From NCBI GenBank assembly GCA_903822975.1, contig CAIJRD010000012.1, forward strand, positions 496,001 through 560,000: a stretch of 64,000 nt of DNA, written 5' to 3'. Made by a program: the position numbers and the translations under genes. Source of the DNA: an uncultured Sinobacteraceae bacterium (GTDB lineage: Bacteria; Pseudomonadota; Gammaproteobacteria; Nevskiales; Nevskiaceae). A model generated the notes under the pieces. The model was not told the origin of the DNA. It did no database searches and worked only from the letters and a program-made list of their open reading frames with translations. Below, piece by piece: positions 24,833-32,868 of this stretch; position 1 is the first letter of the stretch; the number at the start of each line of letters is the position of its first letter.

Positions 24833-25768
24833 ATGGGCGACTTCGCAGGAATGTTGAAACAAACTCGCGCGCACACGCGCGGTTCCGAACTCGCTGCGCG
24901 ATTCCGCCATCGAAAGCCTGCGCGCACGATGCTCGCGCAGCTTGCCGAGCCGGTCGCAAAGCCATTGCGAGAACACGTCCTGACTCTGCTGCTCATGGGC
25001 ACCGCGCTCGCCGGCGCCTTCTGCGTGCCTGCGACGTTCGCAGCGGCAACGGCCGAAGCATCATCGAATGCAGAACCGTTAACCGACAACGCGACGATCG
25101 AAGGCCTGCAGCAGCGCCTGCGCGAGCTGAGTCAAAAACTCGATGGCTTGCGCGACGCCGGTACCGCGACGCCGGAGCCGTTTCGTCGGCATTGGCGCGA
25201 GGTGCAGGACTACGGAGTCGCCGTGTCTCGTGCCGCCGCCAAGGTCAACGCAGGACAGAATCCGGCGCTGCCGCAATCCGGCAGCGCCTGTGAACTTCCG
25301 CAACAGTTCGATCCGACGCGCTACGCCGCGCGCATGGACGGTCTGCTGCTCAACTGGCGCGAGGCGCTGATCGCCTTGCACCAGGCGCCGGCCAATCGTC
25401 CCAACAGCACGCGCGGTGCCATGCTCGCGCGTCACGCCAATGCCGTGGCCAATGCGCTCGAAACGCTGCGCGTGCAGACCCTGCTGCACGGCAGCGCAGC
25501 ACCCGTCGCCGACACCGCCCGAGTGGTGCCGGAAGCTGCATCGGAAAGCGCCTATCTGGTGAGCCTGTATTGCACCCAGTGCCATGCCCTGCCCTCGCCG
25601 CAATTGCATACTGCCGCCGAATGGCTCGCCGTCAGCGGCAAGATGCGCGAGCACATGCAACTCGCCAACGGCGATGCCGCCGGCACGACGGTACAACTGC
25701 CGTCGGAGAGCGAGCGCCTGATGATCGAGCGCTATCTGCAGGACTACGCCTGCACGCCGAAAATCTAG
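24833..25768 (+). CDS. Membrane-anchored monoheme cytochrome c
   Basis: 311 residues from the first ATG; Met33 (24929) is an attractive alternative because the signal-anchor-like helix (LTLLLMGTALAGAFCVPATFA) follows it closely. A helical region (about 85-225) precedes one heme c motif, CTQCH (247-251), in YLVSLYCTQCHALPSPQLHTAAEW. Candidate axial ligands are Met271 and Met275. The C-terminus ERLMIERYLQDYACTPK resembles the end of small cytochromes that read MxxYLxxH. The long N-terminal helical part matches no family I recognise. The 3' end of the gene is duplicated about 1.3 kb downstream. Confidence 0.75.
   Translation: MGDFAGMLKQTRAHTRGSELAARFRHRKPARTMLAQLAEPVAKPLREHVLTLLLMGTALAGAFCVPATFAAATAEASSNAEPLTDNATIEGLQQRLRELSQKLDGLRDAGTATPEPFRRHWREVQDYGVAVSRAAAKVNAGQNPALPQSGSACELPQQFDPTRYAARMDGLLLNWREALIALHQAPANRPNSTRGAMLARHANAVANALETLRVQTLLHGSAAPVADTARVVPEAASESAYLVSLYCTQCHALPSPQLHTAAEWLAVSGKMREHMQLANGDAAGTTVQLPSESERLMIERYLQDYACTPKI
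25709..25755 (+). repeat. Cytochrome 3' end, copy 1 of a 47-bp identical repeat
   Basis: This block is identical to 26991-27037. Weaker similarity continues about 40 bp upstream and, after an interruption in copy 2, through the stop codon into TAGCCGCG. The pair flanks the FkbM gene. Confidence 0.9.
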
Positions 25769-26113
25769 CCGCGTTTGATTGCGTGGCGCAGTCGATGCGC
25801 GGAGCGCAGGCTGCATTTGCCAATACTTAGGGACTGTAATTAGGGCCTGTACTTAGGGACTGTACTTGGGGCCTGTACTTGGGGCCCGTATTTAGGGCTT
25901 GTACTTAGGGCCTGGGGCCAAGGTCGGCTGGTTCGTGTTCCTGCCCGCTGCAGCGGCGCACCCCGAAAACCGGCAAGGCATCGCTCCCGCCAGCTCCCGC
26001 ATTTGGTTTGACGTCGCTTCGACCAACAAGCGAACATCAAAGCATCTAGCGGCGCGCGCGGTAACTGAGGGTCGCGTCGCGCGCCAGCCCAAATCGCTTT
26101 CGGAGTTACGGTC
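25769..26113. other. Gap with 13-bp minisatellite upstream of the FkbM gene
   Basis: 345 bp. It holds seven 13-bp repeat units (25824-25914) and, after them, the FkbM promoter region. No gene is seen. Confidence 0.6.
25824..25914. repeat. 13-bp tandem repeat, 7 copies
   Basis: Units follow TACTTAGGGCCTG with one to three changes each. The repeat is AT-richer than its surroundings and lies directly after the cytochrome gene. Confidence 0.9.
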
Positions 26114-26866
26114 ATGCTGACCAAATTGCAGCGACACCTGCGACGCATGTCGCGCGCCCGCCACTTTCAGGTTCGGTTCTGGCGGCGCGCAACGTTCAAG
26201 CAGCCCAATGAGGTTCGTATCGGCGACCGGATGACGCCGATCGCGTCACCAGTGGAGCATGGTGCAGCCGCTGATTTCATCACCTGTTTTATCGAAGACG
26301 AGTACGGTCTCGGGGAAATTCGATTCCCGGTTGCGACGATCATTGATATCGGTGCCAACATCGGCTTTCTGTCGATGGCGGCGCGTGCGTATTTCCCCGA
26401 TGCGACGATCCACGCCTACGAACCCAATCCTCGCGTGCTCGCGTACGCACGAAAGAACGCAGCGGCCGCGGGCTTTGAATTGTTCAACGAGGCGGTTGGC
26501 GGAACTGCGGGCACCGTATCGATCGAAGACAGCGGCGACAGCAACCAGGCGATCACTCGATCCGGAGGCACTAGCGGCGTGCAGGTGCCGCAGATCACGC
26601 TGTCAACGGCGGTGGCGCGCCTTGGCGGCCGCATCGATCTCGCGAAGATCGACTGCGAAGGCGCTGAATGGGAGATGTTCAACGATGCCGCGGCGTGGTC
26701 GCACATCCGTCATCTTCGGATGGAATACCACTTATGGGGCAAGCACAGCTACGCCGATGTGGTCGCAGCGCTGGACCGGCTCGGATTCGTCATTCATCTT
26801 CACAATGATTCTGGTGAATTCGGAACCGTGTGGGCGCGCAACGCGCGCGCATCAGCGACGTCTTAA
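26114..26866 (+). CDS. FkbM family methyltransferase
   Basis: 250 residues from ATG 26114, with GGAG 8 nt upstream. SAM-binding motif I is DIGANIGFLS (78-87), followed by the acidic strand IHAYEPNP and the FkbM C-terminal signature LAKIDCEGAEWEMF (177-189). Members O-methylate hydroxyl groups of sugars or secondary metabolites. No glycosyltransferase or polysaccharide genes are near, so its partner is unknown. It lies between two copies of the cytochrome 3' end and has a lower-GC N-terminal part, which suggests acquisition as a cassette. Confidence 0.88.
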   Translation: MLTKLQRHLRRMSRARHFQVRFWRRATFKQPNEVRIGDRMTPIASPVEHGAAADFITCFIEDEYGLGEIRFPVATIIDIGANIGFLSMAARAYFPDATIHAYEPNPRVLAYARKNAAAAGFELFNEAVGGTAGTVSIEDSGDSNQAITRSGGTSGVQVPQITLSTAVARLGGRIDLAKIDCEGAEWEMFNDAAAWSHIRHLRMEYHLWGKHSYADVVAALDRLGFVIHLHNDSGEFGTVWARNARASATS

Positions 26867-26990
26867 GCCGCCGCCGTTCGCGCCGACGCACGCTTCCCCT
26901 GCGAGCACTAAACAATCCGATTGCCGAGCACTCGTAGCGCCACACGAAAGTAGCGATGCGTCCAGCAGGACTGTATCGCTGCCGAAGGCG

Positions 26991-27037
26991 AGCGAGCGCC
27001 TGATGATCGAGCGCTATCTGCAGGACTACGCCTGCAC
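26991..27037 (+). pseudogene. Fragment of cytochrome c gene 3' end, copy 2
   Basis: 47 bp identical to 25709-25755 and encoding the same C-terminal residues (ERLMIERYLQDYACT) in frame, with diverged homology from about 26967. After TPRL the frame enters a 12-bp repeat and ends at a TAG followed by CCGCG, as in copy 1. No heme motif is present, so it is a remnant. Confidence 0.85.
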
Positions 27038-27042
27038 ACCGA

Positions 27043-27102
27043 GACTCATGCCTGGACTCAGGCTGGGACTCAGGCCAAGACTCAGGCCAAGACTCAGGCC
27101 AA
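27043..27102. repeat. 12-bp tandem repeat, 5 copies
   Basis: GACTCAGGCCAA three times perfectly, preceded by two variant units. It interrupts the duplicated cytochrome tail just before the stop codon. Confidence 0.9.
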
Positions 27103-27511
27103 AACGTTAGCCGCGCTGGTTTGCCAGGGGTTGTGCAGCGGCCGGCACAGTTCGTCGCTGCGGCACATCACCCAGACATCCCGCGGCGCGTTGGTGGTCG
27201 GGGACTTCGCTGTCGCGCGAACCCGCGCTGCTTGAGCACATCGGTTGTCTTTAGAACCTGCCCGGCACCGCGCTGGCTGATTTGATCCCTCGCACACCGG
27301 CCTGCGTCGCGATGTATGCTTCCATACCGTCTGCTTAGGTATGTTGTGAGCAAGCATCGCGCAATATTTCGCGTGTGCAGCGCACCATCGGCATCTGCAA
27401 TGTGCTTGATCGCGTAATCGCAGGGCAGCCATGCGCTTCGATGCAGCGTGCATTGAGGCCCGACGCGAGCCTGCTTGGCCCGCGCTTCGAATCACTCGTC
27501 AAGGAACGGCA

Positions 27512-28984
27512 ATGTCGAATTCCAGGGTCATGAAAGTCTGTCTGGCGCTTACACTGCTATCGCTGATTCTGTCGGGCTACCTGCTGACTCGCGTGAATGC
27601 GCTGCAGCCGGCGACTGCATCGGCGACTTCAACTGCGAGCCCAATGCCGTCGGTGCTGCAGCCCGGCAGTTCTGCGGGTGGCCCGCCGTCTCTGGCACCG
27701 ATGCTGAAGACGGTGCTGCCGGCGGTCGTCAATATCGAGATCACTGCGAAGGTTCCGTTGCAGGCGCCGCAGGCCGGTACTGCACCGCGCGATTTCCACG
27801 GTGCACCGGAGGATGGCGATGGCGCAGCGGGTGCCGCACCCGACGAAGGCGATGAACCCGGTGAGCAGGTCGCGCACGGCATCGGCTCCGGCGTGATCAT
27901 CGATGCGAAGGCCGGTTACATCGTCACCAACAATCATGTCGTTGACGATGCCGACACGATCAAGGTGAAGCTGAAGGACGATCGCGAATTCGATGCCGAA
28001 CTGGTCGGCAAGGATGCGGAAAGCGATCTCGCGATTCTGCGCATCAAAGCCGACAATCTCACCCAGTTGAGCCTGGCCGATTCCGACCGCGTACAAGTTG
28101 GCGACTACGTGGTGGCGATCGGTTCGCCATTCGCGTTGAATCAGACTGTCACCGCCGGCATCGTCAGCGCGGTGGGGCGCGATACGCCGGATGGCGCGGA
28201 AGGCATCCAGGATTTCATCCAGACCGATGCTTCGATCAATCCCGGCAATTCGGGCGGTGCGCTGGTGAATCTCAGCGGTGAACTGGTCGCCATTCCGAGC
28301 CAGATCCTGTCGCGCAGCGGCGGCAACCTCGGCATCGGCTTCGCGATTCCAACCAATCTGGTCAAGTCGGTGATGAAGCAGCTGATCGCGCATGGCAAGG
28401 TGGTGCGCGGCAAGCTGGGGCTCGGCCTGCAGGAACTCAATCCCGATCTGGTCAAGGCCTTCGGACTCAAGGACACACACGGCGCCTTGATCACGCAGGT
28501 CGAGCCGGGCTCCACCGGCGCGCAGGCCGGCATCCAGCCACGCGACGTGGTGCTGGCCGCCGATGCGCACGACATTCTCAACATTCAGCAATTCCACAAC
28601 TATGTCGCCACGCTGTCGGTGGGCGACCACGTCACGCTCAAGTTGTTGCGCGAAGGCAAACCGATCGAACGGGTGGTGGAGGTCGGCAAGGCACCGGAAA
28701 AGCTGGTGACCGCCGACGGCAAGGTGATGCAGTCGAAGCTCGCGGGCACGGTGCTGTCGGAAGTCACCGACGGCAAGCGGCGCGGACTGTTGGTCAGCGC
28801 GATCGACTCACGCAGCTTGCCGGCACGCGCCGGTGTGCGGCCCGGTGACGTGATCGTGGCGATCGACAGCCAGCCGGTTTCGGATCTTGCCGCACTCAAC
28901 ACGTTCCTGAGCACGCGCAAGGATCAGAAGCTGCTGCTGCAACTACAGCGCGAAGGCCGGCTGCTGTTCCTGGCCTTGCAGTGA
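27512..28984 (+). CDS. HtrA/Deg-type periplasmic serine protease
   Basis: 490 residues from ATG 27512, with AAGGA about 7 nt upstream. A signal or anchor helix (about 8-26) is followed by the trypsin-like domain with catalytic His142 (TNNHVV), Asp172 (SDLAIL) and Ser247 (NPGNSGGAL), then two PDZ domains (about 275-365 and 385-485). Length and layout match DegQ/MucD/DegP. The Gly/Ala/Asp-rich stretch at 95-122 corresponds to the LA loop. It digests misfolded envelope proteins. Confidence 0.93.
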   Translation: MSNSRVMKVCLALTLLSLILSGYLLTRVNALQPATASATSTASPMPSVLQPGSSAGGPPSLAPMLKTVLPAVVNIEITAKVPLQAPQAGTAPRDFHGAPEDGDGAAGAAPDEGDEPGEQVAHGIGSGVIIDAKAGYIVTNNHVVDDADTIKVKLKDDREFDAELVGKDAESDLAILRIKADNLTQLSLADSDRVQVGDYVVAIGSPFALNQTVTAGIVSAVGRDTPDGAEGIQDFIQTDASINPGNSGGALVNLSGELVAIPSQILSRSGGNLGIGFAIPTNLVKSVMKQLIAHGKVVRGKLGLGLQELNPDLVKAFGLKDTHGALITQVEPGSTGAQAGIQPRDVVLAADAHDILNIQQFHNYVATLSVGDHVTLKLLREGKPIERVVEVGKAPEKLVTADGKVMQSKLAGTVLSEVTDGKRRGLLVSAIDSRSLPARAGVRPGDVIVAIDSQPVSDLAALNTFLSTRKDQKLLLQLQREGRLLFLALQ

Positions 28985-29253
28985 CGCGCGAACGGCGCGC
29001 CGCTCTCGACCGTTGACCGTGCGGGCGAGCAGGCGCAGTCGGTACAGCGCTTTCGCGAAAAGCCGTACTCGCGATCGCGTGATTTTGATGTTGGCGCTCG
29101 GTTGCTGTGTAAACCTGCGCCGAAATCGCATCCAGATACGCGCGACCGGGCGTAGTCATTCCACAGGCGTTTTGTTTGCAGCAGCAGGCCAGCCGATCAC
29201 TTTCGGATGGTTTTCGATAGCGACATTCAATAACAACTAAGGAAGGAGAACAG

Positions 29254-30357
29254 ATGAATACTCAGGGCTCAGGATGTGCTCGCATGCGTGGGCGTTATAG
29301 CGTCGCCTGCGCATTGCTGTTGTTGATCGGATTGCTCGGCTTCGGCAGCGCGCAGGCGGCGGTCACCGTGGTCTCGGTGCCGGTGACTTTCGATGTCGTC
29401 AACCAGAATCGCTCGCTGGTGCCCTGCCTTGCCGACGGCAAGCACTATCAGGTGCATGGACACCTCGTTGGACCTAGCAGCGCCTTGAACACCGCGACGC
29501 CGGGCGCACTCACGCTGTACTTGCATGGCATCGGTTGGGGCGAGTTCTACTGGCACTTCACCGCGGTGCCGAGTCTCGACTACGCCAGCCAGATGGCAGC
29601 GCTCGGTCACGTGTCGCTGGTCTATGACCAGATCGGCTACGGCGCCAGCGGACGCCCGGCCGGCCTCGCCAACTGCTATGGCGGCGAAGCGACTGTCGTG
29701 CGTCAGATCGTCGCCGATCTGCGCGCCGGCACTTACGTCGCACAGGGCCGCGCCGCGCCGAAGTTCGCACGCGTCGCGCTCGCCTCGCAGCAGGCTGCCG
29801 CCTTGGTCGCGCAACCCGATGCGTATTCGTTCAAGGATATCGACGCGCTGATCGTCACCTCGTTCGCGGATTTACCGGCGGCGTTCAAGCCGGCCTTCCT
29901 GCTGCAGTCGGTGCCGTTCTTCGCAGCCTGCGCAACCGGCGGCCAGCGCTCGGATGGCACCAGCGGTCCGTATTTCTACGAACCGTTTCCGGTGAGCGAC
30001 GGCACTTTCGAGCGCAACAGTTTCGCCAACGCGGACTCCACCGTGATCGCCAAAGCCGTCGCGCTGCGCGGACGCTCGGCCTGTGGCGAAGCACTGTCGG
30101 CGTTCCAGACGGTCGGCATCGACGAGCTGCAGTTGATCCTGCGCAGCGTGCATGTGCCGGTACTGCTGGTGAATGGACTTGAAGATGCGTACTTCATGCA
30201 GCCGCTCGGCGGCAATACGCAGAAACTGCTCTACACCGGCAGTGGCGACGTCAGCGCCGAGTTCATCGCCAACGCCGGCCAGGCGCTGGCGCTGGAACGC
30301 AGCGCCGGCGACTTCCGCAACGTAATGCACAACTGGCTGGCGGCGCGCGGCTTCTAA
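29254..30357 (+). CDS. Secreted alpha/beta-hydrolase-fold protein with atypical nucleophile elbow
   Basis: 367 residues, with a strong ribosome site (AAGGAGG) before ATG 29254. A signal peptide ends near residue 36 (SAQA). Fold landmarks are the oxyanion-type HG (91-92), the strand VSLVYDQIGYGASG, acid Asp311 (LLVNGLEDAY) and His359 near the C-terminus (VMHNW). Where G-x-S-x-G is expected, the sequence is VALASQQAA (Ser178), so the elbow is non-canonical. It may be a divergent esterase or a non-catalytic binding protein. It stands alone, with a hairpin behind it. Confidence 0.75.
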   Translation: MNTQGSGCARMRGRYSVACALLLLIGLLGFGSAQAAVTVVSVPVTFDVVNQNRSLVPCLADGKHYQVHGHLVGPSSALNTATPGALTLYLHGIGWGEFYWHFTAVPSLDYASQMAALGHVSLVYDQIGYGASGRPAGLANCYGGEATVVRQIVADLRAGTYVAQGRAAPKFARVALASQQAAALVAQPDAYSFKDIDALIVTSFADLPAAFKPAFLLQSVPFFAACATGGQRSDGTSGPYFYEPFPVSDGTFERNSFANADSTVIAKAVALRGRSACGEALSAFQTVGIDELQLILRSVHVPVLLVNGLEDAYFMQPLGGNTQKLLYTGSGDVSAEFIANAGQALALERSAGDFRNVMHNWLAARGF

Positions 30358-30371
30358 GCACACGCCGAACG

Positions 30372-30404
30372 ACACGCGGCGCGACGAACACTTGCGCCGC
30401 GTGT
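30372..30404. terminator. Hairpin between converging genes (terminator-like)
   Basis: ACACGCGGCGC / GCGCCGCGTGT, a perfect 11-bp stem with an 11-nt loop, 14 nt after the hydrolase stop and before the end of the convergent GST gene. No T run follows, so termination is likely but not certain. Confidence 0.5.
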
Positions 30405-30521
30405 TCGTACAACTGAATTGAGCAAAGTCACTGCGCGGACCCTGCGCGTTCGAGCGACACTCGAACGATCGAGTCGGACGCGCTGAAGTGCCGCGCATCC
30501 TTGCGCCTTATGCGGCGCGAT

Positions 30522-31157
30522 TCAATTCAGGCACAACTGCGCGGCTTTCTGGAATGCCGGCCGCTGCTGCAGCCGCTTCAGATAGGCCTGAATGCGCGGA
30601 TACTCGTTCAGCGGCGCATGCGTGTTGACACCGGGAATCGCGACACCCGCACCGAGTGCCAAGCTGTAATACAGCATCACGTCGGCGGCGCTGAAGTCCT
30701 TGCCGAGAATGTAGTCGTGGCCGTGCAGCGTCTGCTCGAGATAGCCGAACATCGTGTGGTACTCGCCCATCGCGAACGCGGCGAGGCCGGGCGCATCGGA
30801 CTTCGTCATCGCCAACAGCGCGTCAATCAATACCGGATACATCAAGGTCGATTCGGAGCAATGCATCCAGTAGCAGTACTGCAGACGCTCGTACGTGCCG
30901 GCGGCCGGCCGCAATCGACCGTTGCCATATTGGTCGAGAATGTAATCGCAGATCACCGCCGACTCTGCGATGGTGAGCTCACCGTCCTGAATCAGCGGCG
31001 CCTTGGCCAAGGGCATTACCGCGCGCAGGCTCTCGGGTGCGCGGAACGTCTGCGCGTCGCGCGTATGCCGCACGATCTCGTAAGGCAGGCCGAGTTCTTC
31101 GGCGAGCCAGACGATACGATCGGAGCGCGACAGCACCAGATGATGAATCTTCAGCAT
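30522..31157 (-). CDS. Glutathione S-transferase
   Basis: 211 residues from Met 31157, with GGAG 9 nt upstream. The thioredoxin-like N-domain has HHLVLSRSDRIVWLAEELGLPYEI with Ser13 as the likely glutathione-activating residue, MPLAKAPLIQDGELTIAESAVICDYI (cis-Pro and the ES motif), and a helical C-domain with the DFSAADVMLYY N-cap motif. It is the last gene of a leftward group with the kinase at 32868-34106 and may detoxify an electrophilic intermediate of that pathway. Confidence 0.88.
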   Translation of the reverse strand: MLKIHHLVLSRSDRIVWLAEELGLPYEIVRHTRDAQTFRAPESLRAVMPLAKAPLIQDGELTIAESAVICDYILDQYGNGRLRPAAGTYERLQYCYWMHCSESTLMYPVLIDALLAMTKSDAPGLAAFAMGEYHTMFGYLEQTLHGHDYILGKDFSAADVMLYYSLALGAGVAIPGVNTHAPLNEYPRIQAYLKRLQQRPAFQKAAQLCLN

Positions 31158-31252
31158 GCGCCACACTCCAGACTGCTTTATCGTGACTACTCTTTCGCGC
31201 GTTCGCAGCCACGCGCGACGACAACGCAGCGATGGCTGCGCAGCCTCGCCGC

Positions 31253-32200
31253 TCAGCCGGCCCGCTTACGCGCGCGCAAGTATTCAAGGTAGGCAGTGGG
31301 CCACATGAATTCGGCCCAGCCCACGCCGGCACGACCATCGATCTCGCAAGACATCGCACCTTCGTTGAGCGTGGTGTGCGGGCCTGGAATCAGGGGATAG
31401 CTCGCGAAGAAGCGCCCCGTTACTCGCGTGCTGCGACCGGCACTGTCGTGCAGCAGCGCGTCGATGGTTTTCTGCCGATACTGATCGTCGCTTTCGAACT
31501 CGACATCGACTGCGGTGATCTCGGCCATGCGGCCGTCGCGGAACACGTAGCCGCGCAAATCGATGCGACCGCGCGCCTGAATCTGCCAGAAGTGAACACA
31601 GGTCTCTGGACCCGCCTGCGCATGAAGCCACTTCCAGTGTTGCGGCGTTTCCCAATCGCGCGTGCCCCAGGAATGATCGCGCTCGCCGGTGGTGTCGAAT
31701 GCAATCCGCCGCTGGTCGATGCGCAAAGTGCCGTGCATGCGGCCGGCCTGTTCGAGACGATTGGTCGCCGCATAGTCGGGGCAACCCTCGGCATGGAAGC
31801 CGTAGGCATACGCCGGATGCGCCGCTTCGAACCTGAGGTCGATGCCGACTCGCGCGCTATCGACATGCAGCTCGGCGTTCTGCAACTTCAAATCGTGCTT
31901 GACCTGCACCTTGCCGACGCGCCAATCGTCGAAGTTCTGCGTAGCCGGCACCGCAATATCGTCGATCGCCTCGATGATGGGATCACCACCAACGCCGGGC
32001 CCGAACACCACGAACATCGAGCCGGCGCGACTCTGGTTGTTGACCCAGGTGTAAGAGAAGGTGGCGATCTGCTCCTTTTCGAGCACCATCACATACGGCA
32101 CCGACTCGCGCTCGAGCGCACCGGGCCCAAGCTTGTGGCGGCCATCGTTGACCGGATCGAGTAGCGGCAGTGGACGGTTCGTCGGCAAAGCCTGGTTCAT
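31253..32200 (-). CDS. DUF7064/DUF7065-type protein (AttH/CrtC-like beta-barrel fold)
   Basis: 315 residues from Met 32200, with AAGGAG 8 nt upstream. The sequence is rich in beta strands, with the motifs FDTTGERDHSWGTRDWE and HFWQIQARGRIDLRGYVFRDGRMAEI. These resemble the hydroxyneurosporene synthase/AttH fold, where His/Asp/Trp line a lipophilic pocket. There is no signal peptide. Such genes often sit beside APH-fold kinases and CoA enzymes in degradation loci of isoprenoid or alicyclic compounds. Its activity is unknown. Confidence 0.65.
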   Translation of the reverse strand: MNQALPTNRPLPLLDPVNDGRHKLGPGALERESVPYVMVLEKEQIATFSYTWVNNQSRAGSMFVVFGPGVGGDPIIEAIDDIAVPATQNFDDWRVGKVQVKHDLKLQNAELHVDSARVGIDLRFEAAHPAYAYGFHAEGCPDYAATNRLEQAGRMHGTLRIDQRRIAFDTTGERDHSWGTRDWETPQHWKWLHAQAGPETCVHFWQIQARGRIDLRGYVFRDGRMAEITAVDVEFESDDQYRQKTIDALLHDSAGRSTRVTGRFFASYPLIPGPHTTLNEGAMSCEIDGRAGVGWAEFMWPTAYLEYLRARKRAG

Positions 32201-32319
32201 CACAATTCTCCTTTGATTGATGCGCCGCGCCGATGACATCGACGGCGCGTGAACTGCGGATCAACGCGTCGATGCAAGCGCGCGACGGCCGCCGCCGTGG
32301 TCGTCAGTGATCGCGTCGG

Positions 32320-32868
32320 TCAAACACTTGCTGGCACATCTGCGGCAATGCCGAGCAACTGTTCGATCGGCGGAATCGATTTCGGATCGCCTTCCCAGCC
32401 TTGCGACAGCACCCAGGATCGATCGCGCAGCACCTGTTCCTTCGACATTGCCAACACCGCCGCGCGCACGTCTTTTCGCGCAGCGCTGCTGCCGTCGACG
32501 TAGACCGCAGTGATTACGGCACCGCTCAACTGTCGCAAGTTGCGCACGCGCTGTTCGATCTCCTCAGGCGAGGCCGACTGCACACCCGCCTCGCGCAGTT
32601 CGAGTGCCAGTGCCGCCAGCGCGCCGGTGGTTTCAGTGCCGCCCTGCGCGAGACTTTGCAGCGACTGGCAAAACGCCTCGAGCCGCGCCAGTTCGTCGCA
32701 GTCGTAGCGGTATTGCAGCGGCAGCTGTTTGGCGATGAGTGCGAGCGAGCCGAGCACCAGACGCGCCTGCTCCTGCGCCAGCTTGTTGTCGGGATCGATC
32801 GCCGGCAATACGACGTCGGTCATCGCCTTGATGATGCTTTGGATCTGCAGCGGGGCTCGCATCTGCAT
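32320..32868 (-). CDS. Small helical protein coupled to the APH-fold kinase, unknown
   Basis: 182 residues; ATG 32868 shares a base with the kinase stop (TAATG), so it is translated with it. The protein is mostly helical, without TM segments or cysteines, with a conserved-looking end (DRSWVLSQGWEGDPKSIPPIEQLLG). No family is recognised. By analogy with LvaB, the small partner of the hydroxyacyl-CoA kinase LvaA, it may be the kinase's subunit; this rests on position only. Confidence 0.7.
   Translation of the reverse strand: MQMRAPLQIQSIIKAMTDVVLPAIDPDNKLAQEQARLVLGSLALIAKQLPLQYRYDCDELARLEAFCQSLQSLAQGGTETTGALAALALELREAGVQSASPEEIEQRVRNLRQLSGAVITAVYVDGSSAARKDVRAAVLAMSKEQVLRDRSWVLSQGWEGDPKSIPPIEQLLGIAADVPASV

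Larger units (their letters stand above)
26867..27511. other. Gap with duplicated cytochrome tail and 12-bp repeats
   Basis: 645 bp between the FkbM and Deg-protease genes. It holds the second copy of the cytochrome tail (26967-27042), a 12-bp repeat (27043-27102), and about 400 bp upstream of the protease gene without a recognised gene or clear promoter. Confidence 0.6.

Noticed and set aside
25709-27037. Insertion sequence flanking the FkbM gene
   Set aside because: No transposase and no terminal inverted repeats were seen; the flanking repeat is part of the cytochrome gene.
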